Shown here piece after piece: positions 1 through 8,126 of a DNA stretch of 61,077 nucleotides. The position numbers and the translations under genes were made by a program. Origin of the DNA: RGIG1828 sp045654685 (lineage in GTDB: Bacteria; Bacillota; Clostridia; UMGS1810); contig JAZONV010000129.1 in assembly GCA_045654685.1 (NCBI GenBank), forward strand, positions 1-61,077, in the 5' to 3' direction. Under the pieces are notes generated by a model, which saw only the letters and a list, made by a program, of their open reading frames with translations, made no database searches and had not been told where the DNA came from. Each line of letters opens with the position of its first letter. The stretch's first letter is position 1.

Positions 1-2
1 CA

Positions 3-1049
3 TATAACGGCAATGGTGAAAGAGTTTCCAAAACGTCAAACGGTGAAACCACAAAATTCTACTGGGACAGAGGATATATTTCCAATGAATCAACAGACGG
101 AGTGCTTTCAACATCAAATCCCATAGGAGTACAAGGTATCTTTGCTCGAACAAAAGATAACAACGAAGAATATCTCCTGAAAGACGGACATGGCAGTGTA
201 ACAGATATACTTTCAAACGGCACAGTAACGTATGAATTTGAATATGACGCCTACGGAAATCAAAAGACAAACACCACAAGTGATACTCCATTCAGATACT
301 GCGGGGAATATCAGGATTTGTGCAGTGGACTCATTTACCTACGAAATAGGAACTATGATCCAAGTATAGGGCGATTTATAACAGAGGACCCTGCAAGGGA
401 TGGTTTGAATTGGTATGTGTATTGTGGGAATAATCCAGTGAATTATGTTGACCCGTGGGGGTTGAAGTATGTAAAATTGAGAGAAATGGTTGAATTGCTT
501 GGTGGAAATATTGCATGGAATGCGGATACTAATACAGCAACAGTTACGATTGATAATATAACTGTATTATATACGAATAATCCGAATGTACATAACAAGG
601 ATGAAAAAAAACCAACAATTATTAATTCAACAATGTATGTGGATGATATAAATTTTTATAATGATTTTAATAGAGTTGCATATAAATACCAAAGTAAAGA
701 TGAATCTGGTAAGGTTGTCATTATAGATCAAGACGTAAGTATTAATAGCGTATCTGCCTCTGTTGGACAAAATGATTTTTTGATTATTGACTATAGAAGG
801 AGAGCTGGAGACAATCCTGCCGTTGAAATAAGAGACTGTTCTAAGACTGTTAGTGCTTGGCAACGTTATGAGGTTATAGATATACTTTTGGAATTAGAGT
901 CTAATGATCCTACAAAATGGGAAAGAACAAAAGCTAGTATAAATTGGGAATGGTATTTGCATGCGATTGCTACTCCTTTTCCAATTATAGGAGATAATGG
1001 AGAAGACGCTATGATAGACAATGATTCAGAAAAATGGATGAGGGATTAA
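3..1049 (+). CDS. RHS repeat-associated core protein, 3' part only, with variable C-terminal toxin-like tip
   Basis: The reading frame is open from base 3, so the gene begins upstream of the window. The visible part starts with YD-repeat sequence (YNGNGERVSK, KFYWDRGYI). It continues through the RHS core signature (RYCGEYQDLCSGLIYLRNRNYDP cut to RNRNYDPSIGRFITEDP, then NPVNYVDPWGL). In this family the core ends at DPxGL and the roughly 190 residues that follow are a swappable effector domain. Here that tip opens with a stalk-like half module (YVKLREMVELLGGNIAW) and ends acidic with a WEWYLHA segment; I do not recognise a catalytic motif. Polymorphic toxins of this type are usually exported or surface-associated and used against competitors. 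The next gene starts 3 bases after the stop, the normal position for an immunity gene. Confidence 0.85.
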   Translation, partial: YNGNGERVSKTSNGETTKFYWDRGYISNESTDGVLSTSNPIGVQGIFARTKDNNEEYLLKDGHGSVTDILSNGTVTYEFEYDAYGNQKTNTTSDTPFRYCGEYQDLCSGLIYLRNRNYDPSIGRFITEDPARDGLNWYVYCGNNPVNYVDPWGLKYVKLREMVELLGGNIAWNADTNTATVTIDNITVLYTNNPNVHNKDEKKPTIINSTMYVDDINFYNDFNRVAYKYQSKDESGKVVIIDQDVSINSVSASVGQNDFLIIDYRRRAGDNPAVEIRDCSKTVSAWQRYEVIDILLELESNDPTKWERTKASINWEWYLHAIATPFPIIGDNGEDAMIDNDSEKWMRD

Positions 1050-1052
1050 GCT

Positions 1053-1589
1053 ATGTATATATTGGGGTTGATTGTATTTTTATTTATACATCTAGTATTT
1101 TGGTCGGGTTTGTATATTGTTGTAGATATTGCAAGACGGTATGGAATTTTTTGTGTATTCGATAGCTGGTTTTCATATTTCCTGATTGTACTTGCAATAC
1201 TGTCTTTTCTATTTCCTTTTGTGCTACACTTCTATAATCGAGTAAAGAAAAAAACAATTAACATTTTTTTTTCTACATTTTTGGTTACGTTTATTTTTTG
1301 CGTCATTAGCGGGAGTAGCCTTGTGATTTTTGATTCTTATTACAGTGATTTCACACCGGAAAAGTGGGAAAACAGACCTAGTGTTAGAAATCGTATGATA
1401 GATGATTTAAAAGAGAGTCACAAACTAATGGAACTAAATAAAGAGCAGGTTGTTTTGTTGTTGGGTGAACCCGATGAAAGAAAAGAAAATGATAATTTAT
1501 TTTATTACTATTATGACTGCTACGGAAAAATATCTATATTTTTTAAAAATAATAAAGTTGCTAGCGTTGAACTGTATTCCCAAGTGTGA
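1053..1589 (+). CDS. Membrane protein with BamE/SmpA-like C-terminal domain; candidate immunity protein
   Basis: 178 residues. Three hydrophobic segments are visible at about residues 2-26, 39-60 and 70-95. A soluble C-terminal half follows, with the pattern L-x-K-E-Q-V-x-x-L-L-G-E-P-D and then an aromatic strand run (LFYYYYDCYG). The 'LGxPD' pattern resembles BamE/SmpA/OmlA-like folds. It lies 3 bases downstream of the RHS toxin stop, so translational coupling is likely. Position, size and membrane topology fit an immunity protein guarding against the adjacent RHS tip, but this is inferred from context only. A small lipoprotein-like envelope protein is the alternative. Confidence 0.6.
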   Translation: MYILGLIVFLFIHLVFWSGLYIVVDIARRYGIFCVFDSWFSYFLIVLAILSFLFPFVLHFYNRVKKKTINIFFSTFLVTFIFCVISGSSLVIFDSYYSDFTPEKWENRPSVRNRMIDDLKESHKLMELNKEQVVLLLGEPDERKENDNLFYYYYDCYGKISIFFKNNKVASVELYSQV

Positions 1590-1607
1590 GCATGCTATGA
1601 CACAATA

Positions 1608-1756
1608 GACAAGGGGACGGTGCTGTTGTCTTGACGAAAACAAATAAGACAGGGGGACGTAAGACAGGGGGACGGTTCTATGGGGACAAAAGGGGACGTA
1701 CATTTTTTGACACCTTGGGTGTTTTATAAGAAAAGGTGACGATTAATGTACGTCCC
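1608..1756. repeat. REP-like palindromic repeat cluster (GGGGACG type)
   Basis: Several copies of a GGGGACG(G/T) motif occur at about 1612, 1663, 1674, 1683 and 1692. They end in an imperfect inverted repeat: GGGGACGTACATT at 1692 faces AATGTACGTCCC ending at 1756. Such GGGGACGGTTCT sequences in Firmicutes commonly accompany REP-associated tyrosine transposases; no transposase is present here. A second copy lies at 3463-3533. Confidence 0.75.
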
Positions 1757-1779
1757 TAAATGTCCTATCTGCTGTTTTT

Positions 1780-2130
1780 TTGACATCTTGTAACACCGGA
1801 AACTTGAACTTTGATAACAATTTTGCTTCACAACTGACCATGACACAAAATACCAATGTTGTAATTGCTCCAGATGGCTTTGGGTATTTTCCTGTTCCTA
1901 GTAAAGTATATTCAATATATGATAGCAAAGATGATGAATACGGACTCGAAAATAGAACGGGTAATGGATTTACAATGTATATTAATAATTTGGATGGCAA
2001 CTTAAAAGTTGCGCCTCGTTTGACCGTAGACAGAAACCCTCTGCCAACTTATGAAATATTCCGGAAAGGAAGAACAAGAGCAACTTTTTATAGGACATTT
2101 AGGTTTTTGGCGTTAAAACGAAATCAATGA
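1780..2130 (+). pseudogene. Orphan C-terminal fragment of a second polymorphic toxin (CHAT/DUF4347-like)
   Basis: The open frame (TTG at 1780, no convincing ribosome binding site) encodes SCNTGN...NFASQL..TNVVIAPDGFG. This matches the pattern seen near the C-terminus of clan CD-like (CHAT, DUF4347) toxin domains, where a cysteine in a 'CNxG' motif is followed by 'FaxxLA..tgxxVxAp'. The part that would supply the catalytic histidine and the RHS core is absent; instead the REP-like repeat ends 24 bases upstream. I read it as a displaced or decayed toxin tip left after cassette exchange at the RHS locus. The family match is from memory of the motif, so moderate confidence only. Confidence 0.45.
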
Positions 2131-2145
2131 AATGAGGAATGTGTT

Positions 2146-3447
2146 ATGAAAAAAATTTTGTTTATTACCTTATTAATTATGCTTGTATTGACAGGCGCAG
2201 TCAGTGCAAAAAAAGAGTCAGATGATATTTGTATATTGGAGGGTAGAACAATAATATTGAACAATCGGACATTGGATTCACAAGTGTTGAATCTACCTCT
2301 GATTTCTGTTAACAACACCACATATTTATCCGTAAAAGATATGGCTGTAATTATGGGACGAGATGCCGAATGGTATGAGCAGGTTAACTCTGTACAACTT
2401 GTACAGCCGATCGAAATCATAAAAGATAAAGAAGGTAAAATGATAAGTATCATATATGATTATTTTATAAAAAACGAAGATACTGCGCTTAAAATAGGGA
2501 AAGCTGTTGCAATGGAAAATTTTGAACTGCAACCGAAGAACACCTCGTTTTATTGCACGAAGGCAGCACATATGGATCACTTCTATATTACATGGATTGA
2601 TGCAGATTTCTTTGGAAAATCAGATGATGTGTCAGATTGTTTTGAAAATTGTGACTATGTTGTTTATATCGATCCTTTGACAGGGGAATGTAAGGTGTCA
2701 ACACGTGATATGTGGTCATCTCTTTATATATTCCCTAATTATCGTTCATATGCATATGATCCGGATAACTTTGAAAAGCGAAAGATACTCATTGACAGAA
2801 TGAAATATTCCGATGAAAATATGATTCATCCCCTTGTGATTTATGAAGATTATACATATATATCTGTTCGGGATGTTGCATCAATGCTTGATAAGGAAGT
2901 TGTATGGATTCCTGAAAGGGAAGAAATACAGTTGAATCAGAATAAGGCAAAACCTCAGTTAATTACAAAAGAAGAGTCGGCTCTTGAAATAGCAAAGGCA
3001 TTTGTTGAGTCAGTATATAAATATGGCTCAGATGTTTCTGTTCAATATGATGTCAAGTATGTTCCATGCAATGAAACAACACCGAATTCATATTTTTATG
3101 TTTATGTCAGATTTGACGATGAAGAGTTCGATGAAGATTCATATATTTTAATAGATGCGTATAACTGTCATATTGAAACATTCGGTTTGGAATTATCAGA
3201 AGAAGCCGCCATTTCCATTGCAAATGATGTGTTTGAGGAAATAAAAATAGAAATTCCCCTTCTGAGAGAAGAATCATTTGATACAGAAGAATTTTTCCCG
3301 GAAACATCTATTGAAGTAAAAGAAACAGATGATGGAATGTGCTACGCAGTATCCGGAAGCTGTGAACCAATTATCCCCGGATGCAGAATATCAGTAATTA
3401 TTAGGAAATCTGATGGGAAAATATTACGAATTGTAGTAGAAGAATAA
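2146..3447 (+). CDS. Secreted stalk-domain protein with PepSY/NTF2-immunity-like repeats
   Basis: 433 residues with a clear signal peptide (MKKILFITLLIMLVLTGAVSA). Two stalk (copper amine oxidase N-terminal-like) half modules are visible: YLSVKDMAVIMGRDAEW near residue 65 and YISVRDVASMLDKEVVW near residue 240. Between and after them are alpha-beta stretches of the form 'A-x-x-I-A-x-A..., YFYVYVRFDD.., YILIDAYNCHIETFG', repeated near residues 110-180, 280-350 and 355-430. These resemble PepSY or NTF2-fold immunity (Imm-NTF2-2-like) units. Because it sits in a toxin/immunity island, an envelope immunity role is possible; a cell-wall protein is equally plausible. The start ATG has GAGGAATG upstream. 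Confidence 0.55.
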   Translation: MKKILFITLLIMLVLTGAVSAKKESDDICILEGRTIILNNRTLDSQVLNLPLISVNNTTYLSVKDMAVIMGRDAEWYEQVNSVQLVQPIEIIKDKEGKMISIIYDYFIKNEDTALKIGKAVAMENFELQPKNTSFYCTKAAHMDHFYITWIDADFFGKSDDVSDCFENCDYVVYIDPLTGECKVSTRDMWSSLYIFPNYRSYAYDPDNFEKRKILIDRMKYSDENMIHPLVIYEDYTYISVRDVASMLDKEVVWIPEREEIQLNQNKAKPQLITKEESALEIAKAFVESVYKYGSDVSVQYDVKYVPCNETTPNSYFYVYVRFDDEEFDEDSYILIDAYNCHIETFGLELSEEAAISIANDVFEEIKIEIPLLREESFDTEEFFPETSIEVKETDDGMCYAVSGSCEPIIPGCRISVIIRKSDGKILRIVVEE

Positions 3448-3462
3448 AATCAAGGATAAATA

Positions 3463-3533
3463 GACAAAAGGGGACGTACATTTTTTGTCATCATAGACGT
3501 TTTTAAGAAAAGGTGACAATTAATGTGTGTCCC
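3463..3533. repeat. REP-like palindrome, second copy
   Basis: It matches the end of the 1608-1756 cluster: GACAAAAGGGGACGTACATT at the left, then AAGAAAAGGTGAC and TTAATGTGTGTCCC at the right. The arms form an imperfect hairpin. Together the two copies bracket the toxin remnant and the stalk protein. The rest of the 3448-3702 gap holds only this repeat and the promoter below. Confidence 0.75.
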
Positions 3534-3654
3534 ACTTTGTTTGTGTTATCTATGGAAAAACAAAAATCATCTTCAGGCAATGGTGGTAATAACTCTTATT
3601 GTCCTTTCATTTGTATCAGGTTTGACAGACACATTTTTTACCTCCTAAAAATCT

Positions 3655-3683
3655 TTGACATTAACATAATAAAATGTTATAAT
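3655..3683 (+). promoter_or_regulatory. Sigma-A promoter of the MBL/DUF4432/SDR operon
   Basis: TTGACA at 3655-3660, a 17-base spacer, then TATAAT at 3678-3683: a full consensus match. The -10 box overlaps an upstream in-frame ATG at 3682, which excludes that ATG as the start of the downstream gene. Confidence 0.85.
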
Positions 3684-3702
3684 GCAAAAAGAGGTGAAAA
3701 AA

Positions 3703-4464
3703 ATGGAAATTCATTTTCTCGGCACAGGTGCCGGAACAGAGCCACTCTATGGAGTGTACCATCAGAGTCTTTGTCTTGAAATAAATAAGAATATATATTT
3801 TTTTGATTGCGGTGAAGGATGCTCAAGAAGGGCACACCTAAAGGGTATAGATATTTTGAAAACAAAAGCCGTTTTTATTTCCCACACCCATATGGATCAC
3901 GTAGGCGGTCTTGGAAATCTTTTGTGGAATATGAGAAGAATTCATTCAAAGCCCGGTCATAACGGTTTTGTTTGCCCCAAGGAAGTATATATACCCAATA
4001 TTGAAACCTATGACGCTTTTATGACCATATTAAAAAACACCGAGGGCGGATTTGATATTCCCTTTGCAATTTCGGGAAAGGAATATGGCGAGGGCGATAT
4101 ATATAAGGATTTTAACATATGCGTAAAAGCATTTCCAAACTCTCATATGGGAAATCCTGCAAGGTCATATTCTTTCCGCATTGAAGCAGAGGGAAAGAAA
4201 ATCGTGTATTCGGGAGACCTTGCATCTCTTTATGAACTCGATGATGCAATAGGTTCAGGTTGTGATATGCTCATATGTGAAACAGGACATAACGGATTTG
4301 AAGATGTATGTGCCTATGCAAAGATTAAAAACGTTAAAACTCTTTGTTTTTCACATAATTCAAGAGAAATTCTGAACCGTCCCATAGAATCGGAGAAAAA
4401 AATGAAAAATATTTTCGGCGAAAATGTTTTTATTGCAAAAGATAACACGTCAATTGAATTATAA
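3703..4464 (+). CDS. MBL-fold hydrolase, RNase Z-like
   Basis: 253 residues. The metallo-beta-lactamase fold is shown by HFLGTGAGTEP at the N-terminus, the zinc motif HTHMDHVGG at about residues 62-70, a conserved histidine in NSHMGNP, the YSGDLAS aspartate and a final LCFSHNS histidine. This set matches RNase Z/ElaC-like phosphodiesterases, slightly shorter than typical RNase Z. Zinc-dependent cleavage of a phosphodiester or small cyclic substrate is likely; a true tRNA 3' processing role cannot be decided. The start at 3703 has GAGGTG six bases upstream; the ATG at 3682 lies in the -10 box. First gene of a three-gene operon, 14 bases before the next. Confidence 0.8.
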   Translation: MEIHFLGTGAGTEPLYGVYHQSLCLEINKNIYFFDCGEGCSRRAHLKGIDILKTKAVFISHTHMDHVGGLGNLLWNMRRIHSKPGHNGFVCPKEVYIPNIETYDAFMTILKNTEGGFDIPFAISGKEYGEGDIYKDFNICVKAFPNSHMGNPARSYSFRIEAEGKKIVYSGDLASLYELDDAIGSGCDMLICETGHNGFEDVCAYAKIKNVKTLCFSHNSREILNRPIESEKKMKNIFGENVFIAKDNTSIEL

Positions 4465-4478
4465 AAGGAGAGATAATT

Positions 4479-5441
4479 ATGAATATGTACATAGGCAACG
4501 AAAGCCAGCTTTACGGAGTTGAAGAAGTACGACTTGTAGGCGGAAAAGGAGATGGAATGCGTTTTTACAATGTCAGAAACGGTGCAGGACTTGAATTTTC
4601 TGTTTCTCTTGACCGTTGTGCAGATATTTCCAGAATTTCATTTAAGGGTGTAAATATGGGCTATTTTTCACCCACAGGTTATGTTGCTCCTGCATACTAT
4701 GACCACGTTGGAGCAGGCTTCTTAAAATCATTCACAGCAGGATTTTTCACAACCTGCGGTCTGACAGCTGTAGGCAACCCCTGCACAGATGATGGGGAAG
4801 ACCTTCCTCTTCACGGCACAATTTCAAACCTGCCATGCGAAAACGCCTCCAACTGGATTGAAAATGATGAAATTCACATTAAGGTGATTGTCAGAGATGC
4901 ATCTCCCTTTTCTCATCAGTTGATTCTTGAAAGAGAATATATCTGCCCCATAGGCAAAAACGAAATCAAAATGATTGATAAAGTTAAAAATATAGGTTCA
5001 CGCACAGCGCCATTTGAGATTCTCTATCATTGTAATATGGGATATCCGCTTCTTAGTGAAGATGCTGAAATCAAAATTCCTTCCACAGAAGTTCTTCCAA
5101 GAAACGACCACGCAAAAGAAGGAATTGAAGAATGTCTCAAAGTGGAATCACCACAAAATGGATATGCAGAAAAATGTTACTATCACAAACTCTCGGGCAA
5201 TACCGAAGTTTCTATATATAACAAGGCCATCAAAAAAGGTGTAAAGCTTACATATGATGCAAATGAACTCCCGTTCTTTACCCAATGGAAAATGATGGGT
5301 GAAAGAGAATATGTAATGGGACTTGAACCCGGAAATGCCTTCCCCGACGGCAGATTGGATATGAGAGAAAGAGGACTTCTTGATTTTCTTGAATCGGGAG
5401 AAGAAAAGGTGAAAAAACTCACATTCACATTTGTCGAATAA
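4479..5441 (+). CDS. DUF4432 family aldose 1-epimerase-like protein
   Basis: 320 residues with the layout of DUF4432 galactose-mutarotase-like proteins. Features are SVSLDRCADISRISFKG near residue 37, the PAYYDHVGAGFLKSFTAGFFTTCGL block, DLPLHGTISNLPC (histidine) and a late WKMMGEREYVMGLEPGN block. The fold is a beta-sandwich sugar-binding domain; these proteins probably interconvert sugar anomers or bind sugar acids. AAAGGAG precedes the ATG. It shares the operon with the MBL hydrolase and the SDR enzyme, which hints at sugar or sugar-acid metabolism, but the substrate is unknown. Confidence 0.8.
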   Translation: MNMYIGNESQLYGVEEVRLVGGKGDGMRFYNVRNGAGLEFSVSLDRCADISRISFKGVNMGYFSPTGYVAPAYYDHVGAGFLKSFTAGFFTTCGLTAVGNPCTDDGEDLPLHGTISNLPCENASNWIENDEIHIKVIVRDASPFSHQLILEREYICPIGKNEIKMIDKVKNIGSRTAPFEILYHCNMGYPLLSEDAEIKIPSTEVLPRNDHAKEGIEECLKVESPQNGYAEKCYYHKLSGNTEVSIYNKAIKKGVKLTYDANELPFFTQWKMMGEREYVMGLEPGNAFPDGRLDMRERGLLDFLESGEEKVKKLTFTFVE

Positions 5442-5452
5442 GGAGAATTTTT

Positions 5453-6229
5453 ATGAAAGCTATTGTTACAGGTGCAAGTTCAGGTCTTGGAAGAGATATG
5501 GCAAGAGTTCTTTCAAAAAAAGGATATGATATAATTGCCGTTGCAAGAAGAGAAGAAAGACTCATTGAACTCCAAAAAGAACTTGAAACAAATGTGGAAA
5601 TTGTCTGTATGGACATAACAGACAAAGAAAACTGCCTAGAACTTTCAAAGAGGGCAGGAGAGGTTGATATTTTCATTAACAATGCAGGTTTTGGTGTTTT
5701 TGGAAATTTTGATGAAACAGACCTTGATTCTGAACTTAAAATGATAGACACAAATATCAAATCCGTACATATCCTGACCAAACTTTTTGCCAAAGAATTC
5801 AAAAAGAAAAACTCAGGTAGAATTTTAAATGTGGCATCACTTGCATCATTTTTCCCCGGTCCTTTGTTTGCTTCATACTATGGAACAAAATCATATGTCT
5901 TAAGGTTTTCACAGTCAATTCAGGAAGAATTAAGACAATCGGGAAGCAAAGTTAAAATATCCGTTCTTTGTCCGGGACCTGTCAACACAGAGTTTGGTGA
6001 TGTGGCAAAGGTGTCTTTTGGTTCGGGTGAAGAAAAAGGAAAGAGTTTCATCGTCCTTGAAAGTATGGATGTGGCAGAATATGCCATAAAAAAATTCCTT
6101 TCCGGAAAAGAAGTCATAATTCCCGGATTTCTGATGAAAGCCGCAGTATTTATGAGACATATTCTTTCTGACAAACTTCTTGCCAAAGCTGCCTATGTTC
6201 TTCAAAGCAGTAAGGTTGTTAAAAAATAA
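5453..6229 (+). CDS. SDR family NAD(P)-dependent oxidoreductase
   Basis: 258 residues. The Rossmann nucleotide-binding motif TGASSGLG sits at residues 6-13, followed by NNAGFGVFG, a catalytic serine in LNVASLASF and the YYGTKSYV catalytic Tyr-x-x-x-Lys. The basic residues after beta-2 (ARREERL) favour NADP(H). This is the classical SDR length. AAGGAG lies ahead of the ATG and the preceding stop is 11 bases upstream. Last gene of the operon, followed by a strong hairpin. Substrate not predictable. Confidence 0.85.
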   Translation: MKAIVTGASSGLGRDMARVLSKKGYDIIAVARREERLIELQKELETNVEIVCMDITDKENCLELSKRAGEVDIFINNAGFGVFGNFDETDLDSELKMIDTNIKSVHILTKLFAKEFKKKNSGRILNVASLASFFPGPLFASYYGTKSYVLRFSQSIQEELRQSGSKVKISVLCPGPVNTEFGDVAKVSFGSGEEKGKSFIVLESMDVAEYAIKKFLSGKEVIIPGFLMKAAVFMRHILSDKLLAKAAYVLQSSKVVKK

Positions 6230-6241
6230 GATATATAAATA

Positions 6242-6288
6242 AAACCCCATAGTTCACGGATATAATCCTACATTGAACTATGGGGTTT
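6242..6288 (+). terminator. Rho-independent terminator after the SDR gene
   Basis: AAACCCCATAGTTCA at 6242-6256 and TGAACTATGGGGTTT at 6274-6288 form a perfect 15-bp stem with a 17-base loop. The A-rich 5' side and T-rich 3' side could let it work in both directions. Confidence 0.85.
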
Positions 6289-6345
6289 GTCTATTAATTG
6301 ATGTCAGGTGAGTAATCAGGCAATTTATGAACATAATAGGAGAGA

Positions 6346-7035
6346 ATGGATGTGAATAACATGGATTTTATCAAAGTAATTCTGACTTCTCTTCTATCTG
6401 CTTTGTCTCTTTTTGCCATTGCTAAAATTATGGGACACAAACAAATGGCTCAACTTGACCTTTTTGACTATATAAACGGGATAACAATAGGGTCAATTGC
6501 GGCGGAGATGGCAACGGAACTTGAATCACCATGGAAACCTTTTCTGGCAATGGTAATATATGGCGCTGTAGCACTTTTTCTTACTATTATTGCACAAAAA
6601 TGTCCAAAAATGAGAAAGTTCATAAACGGTACGCCCACAATAGTTATGAATAACGGAAAACTTTATCGTGAAAACATGAAAAAGGCCAAACTTGAACTTT
6701 CGGAGTTTATGGTTTTATGTCGTCAGCAAGGATTCTTCAACATAGACGAAATCCAAACAGCAATTTTTGAATATAATGGCAGACTTACCATTTTGCCAAA
6801 AAGCAGGAATAAGCCTCTCACACCCGATGATGTGAATATAACCCCCAAAAAAGAGGGGATATATACAGAAATAATAATGGATGGTAGAATCCTACATGAA
6901 AACCTGAAAAGGCATGGGCTTGACCTTGTGTGGATTGACAGACAACTTAAGGCTCATAATTATAATAGCCCAAAGGAAATTTTCCTTGGGCTATGTGATG
7001 ATAATAATTCGGTTTTGTTTTTCCCGATAATCTGA
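6346..7035 (+). CDS. DUF421 (YetF-like) membrane protein
   Basis: 229 residues. Three N-terminal transmembrane segments (about 6-24, 37-55, 64-84) carry the family pattern IMGHKQMAQLDLFDYINGITIGSIAAEMA. A cytoplasmic-type domain with TPTIVMNNGKLYRENMKK and then ELSEFMVLCRQQGFFNIDEIQTAIFEYNG follows in separate blocks. These are hallmarks of DUF421/YetF proteins, whose function is poorly known and often linked to the spore or envelope. AGGAG is 3 bases from the first ATG; the in-frame GTG at 6352 or ATG at 6361 may be the true start. The gene converges on the nucleotidyltransferase 17 bases away. The sequence around 6966-6992 forms an inverted repeat (AGCCCAA/TTGGGCT) inside the coding region that may slow convergent transcription. 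Confidence 0.85.
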   Translation: MDVNNMDFIKVILTSLLSALSLFAIAKIMGHKQMAQLDLFDYINGITIGSIAAEMATELESPWKPFLAMVIYGAVALFLTIIAQKCPKMRKFINGTPTIVMNNGKLYRENMKKAKLELSEFMVLCRQQGFFNIDEIQTAIFEYNGRLTILPKSRNKPLTPDDVNITPKKEGIYTEIIMDGRILHENLKRHGLDLVWIDRQLKAHNYNSPKEIFLGLCDDNNSVLFFPII

Positions 7036-7052
7036 CAGAGATGTTTTTTCAA

Positions 7053-7790
7053 TTACTTATCGGAAAATATTTCGTTGACTTCCTGATATGCTTTTGGGGT
7101 TCCGATGTCATAGCATTCGCCTGTAAATGTGTATGCATACACACCTTTTATCTTATACAGCCAACTCGGAAAGAATCCCGGTGCATCAGGATTGTTACCT
7201 TCATCAAGATACTGTTTTATCATTTTAACAGTATCTTTTCTGTATATGTATGATGCAAAAGCAGCAATGTTGCTTTTGGGGTTTTGAGGCTTTTCTTCCA
7301 TCATAATGACTTTTCCGTCAGAATTAAGAGTTACGTTTGCCATTCTCCTGAGTTCTTCAACATCGTCAATCTCTTTTGTAAGAATCATATCACAGTTCTT
7401 TGATTTGTATTCTTTATAGAAATCTGCAAGCTTAAATGTAAAGATATTATCTCCTGCCACAATAAGCATTTCATCATCAATTTTCAATGTTTCAATAACA
7501 TACTGGATATCACCGACAGCACCCAGTTTGTTGGAATCATCGGTGGTGTTGTCATTAACAACGGTAACCGGAAGAGTACCGGTGTATGAGTTTTTCCACT
7601 CCGTAAAGTGAGGATAAAACTTTTCATTGCTTATAACAATGATTTCATCCACCGCATCAATAGTTTCAATTTCTTCGGTTATATAGTTGATAATTGGCTT
7701 TTGGTTTATGGGCAAAAGTGCTTTGGGTTGATTTAAAGTGAGCGGATATAACCTTGTGGCATATCCTGCGGCAAGTATAAGAGCTTTCAT
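7053..7790 (-). CDS. Sugar-phosphate nucleotidyltransferase
   Basis: 245 residues. The nucleotide-binding loop is LAAGYATRLYPLT at residues 5-17, followed by PKALLPI and the metal-binding VAGDNIF. Later blocks (EEKPQNPKSN, then YDIGTPKAY at the C-terminus) are typical of RfbA/GalU/choline-phosphate-like nucleotidyltransferases. It should activate a sugar or small phosphate with NTP for glycan synthesis. GGAGGAC lies just ahead of the ATG on the minus strand. No glycosyltransferase neighbour specifies the sugar. Confidence 0.85.
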   Translation of the reverse strand: MKALILAAGYATRLYPLTLNQPKALLPINQKPIINYITEEIETIDAVDEIIVISNEKFYPHFTEWKNSYTGTLPVTVVNDNTTDDSNKLGAVGDIQYVIETLKIDDEMLIVAGDNIFTFKLADFYKEYKSKNCDMILTKEIDDVEELRRMANVTLNSDGKVIMMEEKPQNPKSNIAAFASYIYRKDTVKMIKQYLDEGNNPDAPGFFPSWLYKIKGVYAYTFTGECYDIGTPKAYQEVNEIFSDK

Positions 7791-7853
7791 AATTGTCCTC
7801 CGTATGCTTGATATATTATCATTATATCATTAGTTCATCGCATTTTCAACATA

Positions 7854-8126
7854 CTAAATAGATAAATCGGGAGTTGTCGGTTTGTGCATATATTTTATTT
7901 TTGTAGCATTTCCGCCTCTTATATGGCGCTCGGATTTGTTTGTTTCAAGAAGTTTTTTGACTTTTGAATAGAGAGATGGACTTATAAATTTCAATCTGTC
8001 GCTGATGTCTTTATGTACGGTAGATTTGGATACCCCAAACTTTGATGCGGCACCTCTTACTGTTCCTTTTGTTTCAAGCATATAATTGGCCACGTCAATA
8101 GTTCTTTTTTCGATATAATCTTTCAC
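7854..8126 (-). CDS. spoIIID: Sporulation transcription factor SpoIIID
   Basis: 90 residues, the family's usual length. MKDYIEKRTIDVANYMLE is followed by a helix-turn-helix (TVRGAASKFGVSKSTVHKDI) and a basic tail (ERHIRGGNATKIKYMHK), all diagnostic of SpoIIID. It acts in the mother cell after sigma-E to repress and activate sporulation genes. The start is GTG with GAGGTG eight bases upstream, and that ribosome binding site lies inside a long hairpin. It shows that the organism belongs to an endospore-forming lineage. Confidence 0.95.
   Translation of the reverse strand: MKDYIEKRTIDVANYMLETKGTVRGAASKFGVSKSTVHKDISDRLKFISPSLYSKVKKLLETNKSERHIRGGNATKIKYMHKPTTPDLSI

Noticed and set aside
3513..3779. 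88-codon frame upstream of the MBL hydrolase
   Set aside because: Overlaps the REP-like repeat, the consensus promoter and the MBL start; no ribosome binding site.
6966..6992. Inverted repeat as terminator of the DUF421 gene
   Set aside because: It lies inside the coding sequence with more than 40 bases of gene after it and no T run.
7041..7253. 70-codon plus-strand frame after the DUF421 gene
   Set aside because: Antisense to the end of the nucleotidyltransferase; no support.
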